Under the pieces are notes generated by a model. The model saw only the letters and a list, made by a program, of their open reading frames with translations. It ran no database searches and was not told the origin of the DNA. Below are positions 16,866 through 26,176 of a DNA stretch of 64,000 nt, piece after piece (the stretch's first letter is position 1; the number at the start of each line of letters is the position of its first letter). The position numbers were made by a program, and so were the translations under genes. The DNA comes from Clostridium sp. MSJ-8 (GTDB taxonomy: Bacteria; Bacillota; Clostridia; Clostridiales; Clostridiaceae), in contig NZ_JAHLQH010000013.1 in assembly GCF_018918325.1 (NCBI RefSeq), positions 1-64,000 on the forward strand, written 5' to 3'.

Positions 16866-16935
16866 ACAATTTTAATATTAAAGGTATATTTGCTAACCTA
16901 AATGAACAACATATTTTTAAGGAGGAAATATAATT

Positions 16936-17602
16936 ATGAACAATGAAGAGATTTTAAGTAGAGTTGATCATACTTTATTACAAGGTAGATACTACATGGG
17001 AAGATATAAGAGAATTGTGTGATGATGGAATAAAATACAATGTAGCTTCTGTATGTATACCAGCAAGCTTTGTAAAAAGAGCAAAAGAATATGTTGGAGA
17101 AAAGCTTAAAATATGTACAGTAATAGGATTCCCCAATGGATATAGTACTACTAGAGTAAAAGTTTTTGAAGCTAGTGATGCTGTTTCAAATGGTGCTGAT
17201 GAAATAGACATGGTAATAAATATTGGGGATCTTAAAGACAAGAATTACACTAATATATTAAAAGAGATAAATGAAATAAAAGATGCATGTAATGGTAAAA
17301 TTCTTAAGGTTATAATTGAAACTTGTTTATTAACTCAAGAAGAAAAGATTCAAATGTGCAAGATAGTATCTGATTCAGATGCTGATTATATAAAAACATC
17401 TACAGGATTTAGCACTGGAGGTGCAACTAGAGAAGACATTGAATTATTTAAAGAAAATGTCTATAATAACACCAAAATAAAAGCAGCAGGTGGAGTTAGG
17501 GATTTATCTACGGCTGAAGATTTTATTAATTTAGGTGCAGATAGACTTGGAACTAGTTCCATAGTTAAGATAATAAAGGGACTAGAGGTATCGGATTATT
17601 AA
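16936..17602 (+). pseudogene. deoC: Deoxyribose-phosphate aldolase, frameshifted near the start
   Basis: The natural start is the ATG at 16936 behind AAGGAGG; it reads MNNEEILSRVDHTLLQ, the normal DeoC opening with DHTLL. After the CAA codon at 16981-16983 there is one surplus base: the downstream family sequence (VDTTWEDIRELCDDG onward) continues in the +1 frame from 16985. The rest is a full DeoC with the Schiff-base lysine segment IKTSTGFSTGGAT and the second lysine in KAAGGVR. DeoC splits 2-deoxyribose 5-phosphate into acetaldehyde and glyceraldehyde 3-phosphate, the last step after DeoB. A TTG at 16964 could in principle start a 212-residue product lacking the N-terminal helix. Sequencing error, true inactivation or ribosomal frameshift are all possible. 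Confidence 0.85.
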
Positions 17603-17663
17603 AATTAGTTATGAAATAAAATTTTTAAGATGATTATGAAGTTTTAGATTTTGTTTAGTCATT

Positions 17664-17699
17664 ATTACAGAATTTAAAACTTTTCGTGTGTTCTGTAAT
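17664..17699 (+). terminator. Hairpin after deoC, possible terminator
   Basis: ATTACAGAA (17664-17672) pairs exactly with TTCTGTAAT (17691-17699). The trailing T run is weak. Confidence 0.45.
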
Positions 17700-17722
17700 G
17701 GCATTTATAGAGTAAAAAACTA

Positions 17723-17750
17723 TTGTAATTTATATTTTGAGTAGTATAAT
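17723..17750 (+). promoter_or_regulatory. Promoter of the thiC riboswitch transcript
   Basis: TTGTAA (17723-17728), 16-bp spacer, TATAAT (17745-17750), about 25 bp before the TPP aptamer. Confidence 0.65.
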
Positions 17751-17773
17751 AGAGATAAAAAAAGATGAAAATA

Positions 17774-17916
17774 AAGGGGAGCTTATTTAAAGTAGGCTGA
17801 GAGGAAACTGGTATTGTTTCGACCCATAACCTGATTTGGATAATGCCAACGTAGGACGACAGATATAATAGTTAATTATTTGCGGATATGTTATAGGCAT
17901 ATCCGCATTATTTTTT
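17774..17916 (+). promoter_or_regulatory. TPP (THI element) riboswitch with intrinsic terminator
   Basis: The aptamer (about 17774-17861) has the conserved landmarks: GGGGAGC, GGCTGAGAGG, GACCCATAACCTGAT and GGATAATGCCAACGTAGG. The expression platform is a terminator hairpin, TGCGGATATG (17881-17890) / CATATCCGCA (17898-17907), followed by a T-rich run to 17916 and then the thiC ribosome binding site. Binding of thiamine pyrophosphate should favour the terminator and switch thiC off by premature termination. Confidence 0.96.
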
Positions 17917-17929
17917 GGAGGGGATACAG

Positions 17930-19234
17930 ATGCGAAACTATTCAACACAGATGGAAGCTGCTAGAAAAGGAATAATTACAGAAGAATTAAAAAAGGTTGC
18001 TAAAAAAGAAAATTTTGATGTGGAAGAACTTAGACAATTAGTGGCAGAAGGAAAAGTGGTAATATGTGCTAACAAGAATCATAAATGTATAGATCCAGAA
18101 GGAATAGGATCTATGTTAAGAACTAAGATAAATGTTAATTTAGGTATTTCAAAAGATTGCAAAGATTATGATATAGAGATGGAAAAGGTTAATGAGGCTG
18201 TAAAGATGGGAGCAGAAGCTATAATGGATTTATCATCTCATGGTAATACCATTCCTTTTCGTAGAAAATTAACATCAGAATGTAAAGCAATGATAGGAAC
18301 TGTACCTGTATATGATTCAGTTATACATTATCAAAGAGATTTAAGTACATTAACAGCTAAAGATTTTATTGATGTTGTAAGATTGCATGCTGAAGATGGT
18401 GTGGATTTCGTAACTCTTCATTGTGGTATTACAAGAAAAACTATAGATCAAATTAAAAATCATAAAAGAGAGATGAACATAGTTTCAAGAGGTGGTTCTT
18501 TGGTTTTTGCATGGATGTGTATGACAGGAGAAGAAAACCCATTCTATGAATATTATGATGAAATATTAGATATATGTAGAGAATATGATGTAACTATATC
18601 ATTAGGAGATGCTTGTAGACCAGGATGTTTAAAAGATGCATCAGATGTATGTCAAATAGAAGAGTTAGTTAGGTTAGGAGAGCTTACTAAGAGAGCTTGG
18701 GCAAAAGATGTACAAGTAATGGTAGAAGGGCCTGGTCATATGCCAATGGATCAAATAGCTGCTAATATGAAGATTCAACAAACAATATGTCAAGGTGCAC
18801 CTTTTTATGTGTTAGGACCATTAGTAACTGATATAGCACCAGGTTATGATCATATTACATCAGCAATTGGAGGTGCAATAGCAGCAGCATCAGGAGCAGC
18901 ATTTTTATGTTATGTAACTCCTGCTGAACATTTAGCATTACCTAATGTAGATGATGTTAAGCAAGGAATAATTGCATCTAAAATCGCAGCTCATGCAGCA
19001 GATATTGCGAAGGGAATAAAAGGTGCTAGAGATATTGATGATAAGATGGCTCAGGCAAGAAGAAAACTTGATTGGGAAGCACAGTGGGAATGTGCATTAG
19101 ATCCTGAAACTGCACGAAAAATAAGAGATGATAGAAAACCTGAACATGAAGATACTTGTTCAATGTGTGGAAAATTCTGTGCTGTAAGAAGTATGAATAA
19201 GGCATTAAATGGAGAATATATAGATATACTTTAA
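17930..19234 (+). CDS. thiC: Phosphomethylpyrimidine synthase
   Basis: 434 residues from the ATG at 17930 behind GGAGGGG. ThiC is a radical SAM enzyme that rearranges aminoimidazole ribotide into hydroxymethylpyrimidine phosphate for thiamine synthesis. It has the family landmarks: [29 protein letters not shown], and the C-terminal iron-sulfur motif CSMCGKFC (CX2CX4C counting the following Cys). Controlled by the TPP riboswitch directly upstream. No other thi gene follows, so the rest of the pathway must be encoded elsewhere. Confidence 0.97.
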   Translation: MRNYSTQMEAARKGIITEELKKVAKKENFDVEELRQLVAEGKVVICANKNHKCIDPEGIGSMLRTKINVNLGISKDCKDYDIEMEKVNEAVKMGAEAIMDLSSHGNTIPFRRKLTSECKAMIGTVPVYDSVIHYQRDLSTLTAKDFIDVVRLHAEDGVDFVTLHCGITRKTIDQIKNHKREMNIVSRGGSLVFAWMCMTGEENPFYEYYDEILDICREYDVTISLGDACRPGCLKDASDVCQIEELVRLGELTKRAWAKDVQVMVEGPGHMPMDQIAANMKIQQTICQGAPFYVLGPLVTDIAPGYDHITSAIGGAIAAASGAAFLCYVTPAEHLALPNVDDVKQGIIASKIAAHAADIAKGIKGARDIDDKMAQARRKLDWEAQWECALDPETARKIRDDRKPEHEDTCSMCGKFCAVRSMNKALNGEYIDIL

Positions 19235-19305
19235 TTATAATAAGCTTGCAATTATGCTATATTTTTCTGTGTGAATTTTTATTTTACATTTATTTAGATA
19301 TTTTA

Positions 19306-19405
19306 GTCTTTTCCATGAAAATGTTGATGCATAGGTATAGAGCTTTTGACTATTATTATGTATACTAGTTATTGTAAAAAGTATCAACATTCTTAGGGAA
19401 AAGAC
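19306..19405. repeat. 100-bp interrupted inverted repeat (structured RNA or small mobile remnant)
   Basis: GTCTTTTCC (19306-19314) pairs with GGAAAAGAC (19397-19405), and ATGTTGAT (19321-19328) pairs with ATCAACAT (19383-19390), separated by a symmetric 6/6 internal loop. The 54-nt terminal loop is AT-rich. It lies in the 265-bp gap after thiC, has no ORF and no T tail, so it is not an ordinary terminator. Confidence 0.5.
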
Positions 19406-19499
19406 AGCAAGCATTATGAGAAATTAACTGTTTGCGTAAATTTATAATATTGTTAAGAATTTCTAAATATAATAAATGTAATTCTGTGGGGAGAAAACA

Positions 19500-19919
19500 A
19501 TGGAAGAAAAAAATAGATATGAGAAGTTACTAGAAAAAATAATAGAAGAAAATGAATATTGCAATATGCTTGGAATAGAAGTAATTGAAGTAAAAGAAGG
19601 CTATTCAAAGGGAAGAATGAAATTTGACAAAAAATTATGTAATCCTTATGGATATATTCATGGAGGTTGTTTATATTCATTTGCTGATGTAATATCTGGA
19701 ATTGCTTCTTGTAGTTATGGTAATTATGTATGTACTATAAGTGGTAATATGAATTATTTAAAACCAGCTATTAACACTAATTATTTATATTGTGAGGCTG
19801 AAGTTATTAAACATGGTAAATCAATTTCATATTGTAATATTACAATTACAAATGACGATGGTGATATAATAGATAATGGAACTTTTAATTTGTATGTATT
19901 ACCTCAAAAGGTGGAGTAG
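19500..19919 (+). CDS. PaaI-type hot-dog thioesterase
   Basis: 139 residues with the hot-dog fold pattern of the PaaI/YdiI family: LCNPYGYIHGGCLYSFADVISG, where HGG begins the long central helix, then a SGNMNYLKPA strand and a GKSISYCNITI strand. Family members hydrolyse acyl-CoA thioesters in the cytoplasm; the acyl group here is unknown. Ribosome binding site GGGGAG, ATG start. Monocistronic, closed by a shared bidirectional terminator. Confidence 0.85.
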   Translation: MEEKNRYEKLLEKIIEENEYCNMLGIEVIEVKEGYSKGRMKFDKKLCNPYGYIHGGCLYSFADVISGIASCSYGNYVCTISGNMNYLKPAINTNYLYCEAEVIKHGKSISYCNITITNDDGDIIDNGTFNLYVLPQKVE

Positions 19920-19975
19920 GATTACATATAATAACATTACGTATTTCAACATTTATATGGAAAAGACCACAATAT

Positions 19976-20015
19976 AACAAAAGAACTACTTTTCTTTTAA
20001 AGTAGTTCTTTTGTT
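19976..20015. terminator. Bidirectional terminator
   Basis: A 17-bp perfect stem: 19976-19992 with 19999-20015, loop TCTTTT region; sits between convergent genes. Confidence 0.9.
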
Positions 20016-20029
20016 ATCACAATGTTATT

Positions 20030-20899
20030 TTAGTAAGTAAGTACTTCAGGACCATCTTCAGTTATTAAAACAGTATATTCCCATTGAGCTGATGGATATC
20101 CATCTTCAGTAAGTGCAGTCCAATCATTATCTTCATCTATAAATATATGTTTAGTTCCCATATTAACCATTGGTTCTATTGTAAATACCATTCCAGGAAC
20201 CAATAATAGTCCAGTGCCTTTAGTTCCAACATGAGCAACAAATGGATCTTCGTGGAATTCTAATCCGACTCCATGACCACCAAATTCTCTTACTATAGAG
20301 TATCCATTTTTAGTTGCATGTTCATTTATTACAGCTCCAATATCACCAAGAGTTGCATATGGTTGTGCAGCTTTTAATCCTAAATCTAAGCATTCTTTAG
20401 TTACTGTAACTAGCTTGTGTAGGTCTTCGTGCACATTACCTATTTCAAACATTCTAGATGCATCAGAGAAATATCCGTTATATATTGTTGAAACATCAAC
20501 ATTAATAATGTCTCCATCTTCAAGTATTATGTTTTCATCAGGAATACCATGACAGACTTCATCATTTATAGATGTGCAACATGATTTTGGAAAGCCTTCA
20601 TAGTTAAGTGGGGCTGGAATAGCTCCTTGAGAAACAGTAAAGTCATGTACAAGTTTATCAATTTCAGCAGTTGACATGCCTGCCTTTATATTTTGTGCAA
20701 CTAAATCTAATACAGCAGTATTGATTTTTGCACTTGCTTTTATACCTTCTATTTGTTCTGGTGTCTTTATATAGCTATGGTCAGGTACCATAAATCCTTT
20801 TAATCTGTAAGATTCTAATTTTTCGTCAAAAGCCATGTGGCACTTCTTGTATTTTTTACCGCTGCCACACCAACAGACATCATTTCTACCTAAATTCAT
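20030..20899 (-). CDS. map: Methionine aminopeptidase type I with SEC-C zinc motif
   Basis: 289 residues. The first 25 form a SEC-C motif (NDVCWCGSGKKYKKCH), which binds zinc and is thought to touch the ribosome. The pita-bread catalytic domain has all metal ligands in sequence: Asp in GDIINVDVSTIYNGYFSDAS (two), His in GGHGVGLEFHEDP, Glu in FTIEPMVN and Glu in QWEYTVLIT. It removes the initiator methionine from new proteins. A second copy without SEC-C lies immediately upstream on the same strand. Confidence 0.94.
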   Translation of the reverse strand: MNLGRNDVCWCGSGKKYKKCHMAFDEKLESYRLKGFMVPDHSYIKTPEQIEGIKASAKINTAVLDLVAQNIKAGMSTAEIDKLVHDFTVSQGAIPAPLNYEGFPKSCCTSINDEVCHGIPDENIILEDGDIINVDVSTIYNGYFSDASRMFEIGNVHEDLHKLVTVTKECLDLGLKAAQPYATLGDIGAVINEHATKNGYSIVREFGGHGVGLEFHEDPFVAHVGTKGTGLLLVPGMVFTIEPMVNMGTKHIFIDEDNDWTALTEDGYPSAQWEYTVLITEDGPEVLTY

Positions 20900-20968
20900 T
20901 TTTATTATTATCTCCCTTCAAGTATATATAAAATATTATATATCTATTGATATTAATTAGGCAAATTA

Positions 20969-21808
20969 TTAATAAGTAAGTATTTCATAACCTGTTTCAG
21001 TAATAAGTATGGTATGTTCAACTTGAGCTGATGGTAAGCCATCTTTTGTAGTAACTGTCCAACCATTTTTAGGATCAACCTTAACATACCTTTTACCCAT
21101 ATTAACCATTGGTTCAATTGTAAAAGTCATACCTGGAACAAGTAACATTCCAGTTCCTTTTTTGCCTACATGATGAACATCTGGTAGATCATGAAACTTC
21201 TTACCTACACCATGTCCTATGAATTCACGTACAATTGTGTATCCATTTTCTTTGGCATGCTTATATATTACTTCTCCTATATCACCAATAAATCCCCAAG
21301 GTTTACATTCATTTATTCCTAGTTCAAGACATTCCTTGGTAACCTTAACTAACTTCTTAACTTCCTCTGGTACATTGCCAATCATAAAAGTTCTAGAAGC
21401 ATCAGAATAATATCCTTCATAGATTGTAGATACATCAACATTAATAATATCTCCATCCTTTAATATAATATTCTTATTAGGAATTCCATGACACACTTCA
21501 TTATTAATTGAGGTACAAACACTTTTAGGAAAACCTCCATAATTAAGTGGTGCGGGAATTGCACCATTTGAAATAGTTGTGTTATGTACTATTTCATTGA
21601 TTTCTTCAGTAGACATACCTTCTTTTATATTAGCAGCAACTGTGTCTAGTACTAGAGTATTTATCTTAGAACTTTTTCTTATACCAGCTATATCTTCAGG
21701 GGTATTTATTAGTCTAGCAGGTGGAACTACGTGTCCTAATTTTTTATAATATAATATTTTATCTTTTATATCTTTGTCTAAATTATTGTATAAGTTATTA
21801 ACCTTCAT
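20969..21808 (-). CDS. Methionine aminopeptidase type I, second copy
   Basis: 279 residues, similar over its whole length to the protein encoded at 20030-20899 but without the SEC-C zinc motif; the N-terminus instead is a short helical region (NNLYNNLDKDIKDKILYYKK). Metal-ligand segments are complete (VDVSTIYEGYYSDAS, GHGVGKKFHDLP, FTIEPMVNMG, VEHTILIT), so it should be active. The two genes are in tandem, 69 bp apart, and look like a local duplication followed by divergence, perhaps giving one ribosome-associated and one free enzyme. Confidence 0.92.
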   Translation of the reverse strand: MKVNNLYNNLDKDIKDKILYYKKLGHVVPPARLINTPEDIAGIRKSSKINTLVLDTVAANIKEGMSTEEINEIVHNTTISNGAIPAPLNYGGFPKSVCTSINNEVCHGIPNKNIILKDGDIINVDVSTIYEGYYSDASRTFMIGNVPEEVKKLVKVTKECLELGINECKPWGFIGDIGEVIYKHAKENGYTIVREFIGHGVGKKFHDLPDVHHVGKKGTGMLLVPGMTFTIEPMVNMGKRYVKVDPKNGWTVTTKDGLPSAQVEHTILITETGYEILTY

Positions 21809-21952
21809 AAAATTTCACATCCTTAATAGCACTAGTAATATTATAATACAAATCATCATAAATTGTATAATAAAATCTAAATTGTAGATATGCAATTATT
21901 ATCATTAAATGCATATTCTATTTTAGAGAATATTAGCTAAGAGGTGTAGCTT

Positions 21953-22945
21953 TTGAAAAAAGAAAAAATGGATTGTATAGATTGTGGTACTGAATATTGT
22001 CCTTGCAAACTCGCAGAATCAGGAGAGTGTATTATATGTTCTCAGCTTCAAGGAGAATGTTTTTGTGATTGTTTAAACTGGAAAGGTGTATGTATACTTC
22101 AAGAATTCTACAATAATGGAAATAAGGCTAAAGAAGGGAGAAAAACATATAACTGTAGAGTTAATTACAAAGAAGAGATAGAAAAAGGATTAACAGTTTT
22201 AAAGTTTAAGGCACCTCACAAATTAGTATTAGACTTAAATAAGCCAGGCAGTTTTTTATTTATTAGGACTGATAATAATAAGTTTTTTGACATACCAATA
22301 TCAATAATGGATTCAGATCCGGAGAGCGATACTATAACTGTTGTGGTAGAAATAAGAGGAGTTAAAACAAAACGAATTAATAATATAATTGAAGGAGAAA
22401 ACATAGAAATAAGAGGACCATATTTTAATGGAGTATTCGGATTAGATAATATATATAAATCACATAATAAGAATGTATTAGTATTAGCAAGAGGAATAGG
22501 TATGGCACCAATGCTGCCAGTTATAAAAAAATTAATATCTAATGAAAACGAAGTAGATGTTTATGTTGATACAGCACCTTTTGCAGTTAATTATAGCAAA
22601 GATTATCTAAATAGATATGATTTATCTCTCAAGGAAACTAATTTACTGACAAAAGGTCAATTATCAGAAGAAGGTAGATTTATTATATCTAATTCTATTA
22701 AAGACAAAGGTATATCACTTATACATTTAGCTGGAGCAGATATCTTGACTTATAGTGTTATTGAATATTTAGATGAAATAGGCAGAAAAGATATATTATT
22801 GTCATGTTGTAACAATTTCAAGATGTGTTGTGGAGAAGGTGTATGTGGAGCATGTACTGCTAGATTCTCAGGACATAGAGTTAAGCGATTCTGTAAAATG
22901 CAACAAGATCCAAGAAGTATATTTGAAGGGAGAAGATTCATATGA
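21953..22945 (+). CDS. PyrK-like FAD/NAD(P)/2Fe-2S electron-transfer protein
   Basis: 330 residues from a TTG start at 21953, six bases after GAGGTG. The N-terminal 50 residues are packed with cysteines (CIDCGTEYCPC, CIICSQLQGECFCDC), probably extra iron-sulfur or zinc sites. Then comes a ferredoxin-reductase-like domain with an NAD-binding ARGIGMAPMLPVI segment, and a C-terminal 2Fe-2S cluster motif CCGEGVCGACTARFSGHRVKRFC as in dihydroorotate dehydrogenase electron-transfer subunits. It overlaps the next flavoprotein gene by ATGA, so the two are probably one redox complex. The physiological substrate is not known. Confidence 0.8.
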   Translation: MKKEKMDCIDCGTEYCPCKLAESGECIICSQLQGECFCDCLNWKGVCILQEFYNNGNKAKEGRKTYNCRVNYKEEIEKGLTVLKFKAPHKLVLDLNKPGSFLFIRTDNNKFFDIPISIMDSDPESDTITVVVEIRGVKTKRINNIIEGENIEIRGPYFNGVFGLDNIYKSHNKNVLVLARGIGMAPMLPVIKKLISNENEVDVYVDTAPFAVNYSKDYLNRYDLSLKETNLLTKGQLSEEGRFIISNSIKDKGISLIHLAGADILTYSVIEYLDEIGRKDILLSCCNNFKMCCGEGVCGACTARFSGHRVKRFCKMQQDPRSIFEGRRFI

Positions 22946-23967
22946 AAATTGTTATAGTTGGTGGCGGATGGTCAGGTGTTGCAGCTGCTATTAGTGCAAA
23001 AAAAGCTGGAGCAGAAGTTCATTTATATGAGAAAACAGACCTTTTATTAGGATTGGGAAATGTAGGCGGAATAATGAGAAACAATGGAAGATATACAGCT
23101 ACAGAAGAACTTATTGCATTAGGTGGAGGGGATCTTTTTAATTTAACTGATAAACATTCAACTCACAAGAATATATCCTTCCCAGGACATGAACATGCTT
23201 TTTTATATAATGTAAATACTATAGAAGGTGTTGTAAGAGATTATTTAGTTAATATGGGGGTACATCTCCATATGGAAAGTAGAGTAAGAGATGTTAAAGT
23301 GATTAAGCATAGAATTCAGGGAATATATTTAGCTGATGATACTTATGTAGAAGGGGATGTATTCATAGAGACAACAGGAACAACAGGACCTATGGGAAAT
23401 TGTTTAAGATATGGTAACGGATGTTCAATGTGTATATTAAGATGTCCTGCATTTGGGCCAAGAATAAGTATAAGTGAAAGATGTGGTGTGCCTGATTTAC
23501 AAGGTGAAAGGGCAGGAGATGGTTTAGGGGCATTTTCAGGATCTTGTAAATTATCTAAAGAAAGTTTATCAGATTCAATTCGACAAGAATTAGATGAAAA
23601 AGGGGTTGTTGTACTTAAGATTCCAGAAGAGGATGTTAATTATGATAAATTGAAATCTAAGGTATGTCAACAATATGCATTAAAGGAATTTGCAGAGAAT
23701 ATAGTTCTGTTAGATACAGGCCATGCGAAATTAATGACTACTTATTATCCATTAGAAAAACTACGTAAGATAAAAGGATTAGAGCATGCAAAATATATAG
23801 ATCCATATGCAGGTAGTAAAGGCAATTCAATAAGATACTTATCAGTTGCACCTAGAACTAATGATCTAAAGGTAATTGGAGTAGATAATTTATTCTGTGG
23901 TGGTGAAAAATCGGGACTTTTTGTAGGGCATACAGAAGCAATTTGGTCTAAATTGACATCTTTTTAA
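22942..23967 (+). pseudogene. FAD-dependent (GidA-like) oxidoreductase, 3' end replaced at prophage junction
   Basis: The 341-residue reading frame has an N-terminal FAD-binding Rossmann motif IVGGGWSGVAAAISAKKAGAEVHLYEK and a late LFCGGEKSGLFVGHTEAI segment. In GidA/TrmFO-like flavoproteins a motif of this kind is followed by another 60-100 residues; here it ends abruptly in WSKLTSF, 17 bp before the phage integrase stop codon. I infer that the prophage integrated inside this gene, with the missing part beyond the right end. It is translationally coupled (ATGA) to the upstream electron-transfer gene. If the host gene normally ends here, it would simply be intact. Confidence 0.6.
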
Positions 23968-23984
23968 GTTACTAATATCGTCAA
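23930..23984. other. Probable left attachment site (attL) region of the prophage
   Basis: The junction must lie between the last clearly host-like codons of the flavoprotein gene (GHTEAI, ending near 23942) and the stop of the convergent serine integrase at 23985. Large serine integrases recombine at a 2-bp core inside a 40-50 bp site that lies next to the int gene, as here. The core cannot be fixed without the right end. Confidence 0.5.
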
Positions 23985-25550
23985 TTAGTTTTTTTTTACA
24001 TTAAATTTCAGATGAAATTTCTTACCATCATAAATAATAGATTCTAATAAATCATTTAATGCTATTTTTTTAGTATCAAAATCTAAATCATCATAAACAC
24101 TATTAAAATTATCAAGTCTATTAATAATATTCATTATTTCAGCTTGAGTTAATACTATTTCAGATTGTTTATCTACTGCAATAGATTTTTTCTTTTCTAA
24201 ATATTTAATCTTATCTTTTAATGATTTAATTTCAGTTAATATAATTTTAGAAACTTCTTCATCATCTATTAATGATAATTTGGATAATAATTTTTTGATA
24301 GAATCATTAGTAGTATTTATATCATTATCTATATTTGAAATTCCCATATCATCCTCTATTTTTTTAGATTCATTTAGAACATCTGTTAATGATTTAATTA
24401 AAGTATCTTTATTATAGGTTTTAAGATATTCAATTAATTTATTTTCTAACAATTCTCCATTAATATTTTTAGCATTACATCTAGATCCTGAAGAATTAAC
24501 TTTCATAGTACAAAGATAATAATGTGACTTAGTACCATCTTTTCTAGGTCTACCATATCTAACTTGCATACCAGCTCCACATTTACATTTTAATAAACCA
24601 GTTAATAATGCTTGTTTAGATTTACCTATACTTGGAGCTTTCTCACTATTAGATTTAATTATTTGTTGGACTTCTAACCAAGTATCTGCATCAATAACAC
24701 CTTTATGTGCAGCAGTGGCAATTATTTTTTCATCATCTTTAGCATATCTTAATAATCCGTTTCCGTTAGCTTTGCCACACACTTCATAACCTTCGTTTTT
24801 AAGATATGAAAATACATTATCATTAGATTTTACGTATACTGGATTTTGTAATATAACATTAATGGCAGATTTATCTATATTGCCACCATTTTTACCTTTA
24901 AAATTATTAATTAATGACCATTTACCAACTTGAGATAATGATTTTTCTTCAATATATTTTTTATATATTAATTTAACAATTTTAAGTTCTTCAGTATTTG
25001 GTTTTAATTTTGTTACAGATCTTTCTTTTCCACTTTCATCTATATAATATTCTCTAGTACCATTATATCCAAGGGGACATTGACCGCCAAGCCATCTACC
25101 CATTTTAGCAAGAGTATACATATTGTCTTTAACACGTTCAGCAAGCTGTTCACGCTCTAGTTGTGCAAGACTAGCTAATATACCTATAATAGCTCTACCA
25201 AAGCTAGTGGAACTATCAAATCCTTCTGTAGCACTATAAATAACACATCCTAAATCTTCACACATTTGCATAGTGTTATGAATATCTCTAGCATTTCTAC
25301 CAAGTCTATTAAGTTGATATATAACTACTTTATCAATTTCTTTATTTTTAATTTTTTGAAGCATGTCTTGATATCTAGGTCTATTTTCATTTTTACCTGA
25401 AAATCCTTCATCAATAAATATTTCTACATCATCTGGAGTAACTTCAAATTTGAATTGAATAAATTGTTTACATTTTAAAATCTGATTTTCTATAGATTCA
25501 CCTTTACCAGTAAATTTACTTTTTCTGCTATAAATTGCTATTTTATTCAT
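23985..25550 (-). CDS. Large serine integrase
   Basis: 521 residues. N-terminal resolvase domain (1-140): IAIYSRKSKFTGKGESIENQ with the nucleophile in the YSRKS region, and YQLNRLGRNARDI. Then the recombinase domain, a zinc ribbon (CKCGAGMQVRYGR ... CTMKVNSSGSRC) and a coiled coil near 400-470 that controls directionality. It catalyses integration between attP and attB by double-strand cleavage and 2-bp overlaps, and excision with a recombination directionality factor, not identified here. The gene faces the host junction, with its stop 17 bp from the end of the interrupted flavoprotein frame. Confidence 0.95.
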   Translation of the reverse strand: MNKIAIYSRKSKFTGKGESIENQILKCKQFIQFKFEVTPDDVEIFIDEGFSGKNENRPRYQDMLQKIKNKEIDKVVIYQLNRLGRNARDIHNTMQMCEDLGCVIYSATEGFDSSTSFGRAIIGILASLAQLEREQLAERVKDNMYTLAKMGRWLGGQCPLGYNGTREYYIDESGKERSVTKLKPNTEELKIVKLIYKKYIEEKSLSQVGKWSLINNFKGKNGGNIDKSAINVILQNPVYVKSNDNVFSYLKNEGYEVCGKANGNGLLRYAKDDEKIIATAAHKGVIDADTWLEVQQIIKSNSEKAPSIGKSKQALLTGLLKCKCGAGMQVRYGRPRKDGTKSHYYLCTMKVNSSGSRCNAKNINGELLENKLIEYLKTYNKDTLIKSLTDVLNESKKIEDDMGISNIDNDINTTNDSIKKLLSKLSLIDDEEVSKIILTEIKSLKDKIKYLEKKKSIAVDKQSEIVLTQAEIMNIINRLDNFNSVYDDLDFDTKKIALNDLLESIIYDGKKFHLKFNVKKN

Positions 25551-25566
25551 GCTTTTACCTCCATTT

Positions 25567-25836
25567 TGACTTATGACTTATAACGTGACTTAAAACTCGT
25601 AAGTCACCCTCTAAGCATTGATATTACTAGGTTTAATGTGAAATTTCACACAAAAAAGTGACTTATAATATATATAAATTCTTATATTATATACTATTTA
25701 TTTTTTTTATTTAGTTTATATAAAAGAAGTTAAAAAAATGTAAGACACGTAAGTCACAAGTGCTTTAATACGTTGGTATCACTTGCTTAATAGGTGTCTT
25801 ACGAGTGACTTTTTTTGACTTTTTTGACTTACGCAT
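25567..25836. repeat. Iteron-like AT-rich element, copy A (origin-like)
   Basis: About 270 bp without a gene, holding many copies of GACTTA/GTCTTAC-type words (for example GTGACTT at 25584, CGTAAGTCAC at 25598, GTAAGACACGTAAGTCAC at 25740, GTGTCTTACGAGTGACTT at 25794, GACTTACG at 25825) on both sides of an AT-rich centre (25665-25735). A second motif of the type AGTAATATCAA, with CTTAG following, occurs once in each half in this element's reverse complement. The same arrangement, inverted, recurs at 44861-45136, including a 20-nt identity (25689-25708 against 44987-45006). Iterons plus an AT-rich unwinding zone suggest a replication origin. Confidence 0.6.
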
Positions 25837-26165
25837 TATTTTATTATTTTTAAATGACTTTGAATTTTATATACATCTTCTTCAGTAGAATTAAGTTTGT
25901 GCTTTACAAAACCAAGGTCTGTTTTAATATCATCTATTTGACTTGAAATTCCTTCAGCAATATCTTTGGACACTAGATTGCTTATATCAGAAGTAAGCTC
26001 ATCAAATCTTTTATTCATAGTATTTTCTAGATTATCTACTTTGTTCTCTAAATTATCTACCTTAGTTTCCACATTATCAATCCTATTATTGATAGAAGAA
26101 AAACCTTCTTTCATTTCAGTATACATTTTAGTTATAAGATCTATTAAATCATTATTATTTTCCAT
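25836..26165 (-). CDS. Coiled-coil phage protein, unknown function (paralogue 1)
   Basis: 109 residues, almost entirely helical with heptad repeats (RIDNVETKVDNLENKVDNLEN). The C-terminal 25 residues (GFVKHKLNSTEEDVYKIQSHLKIIK) closely match those of the neighbouring protein at 26177-26491, so the pair arose by duplication and diverged in the coiled coil. It lies between integrase and repressor genes and reads the same way, so it should be expressed in the lysogen. Similar small coiled-coil proteins often sit next to clostridial prophage integrases, but no role is known to me. Confidence 0.7.
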   Translation of the reverse strand: MENNNDLIDLITKMYTEMKEGFSSINNRIDNVETKVDNLENKVDNLENTMNKRFDELTSDISNLVSKDIAEGISSQIDDIKTDLGFVKHKLNSTEEDVYKIQSHLKIIK

Positions 26166-26176
26166 AAAATCAACTC

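Noticed and set aside
16964-17602. deoC starting at the TTG at 16964
   Set aside because: The upstream ATG has a far better ribosome binding site and encodes the conserved DHTLL opening in the other frame, so this frame is the shifted remainder.
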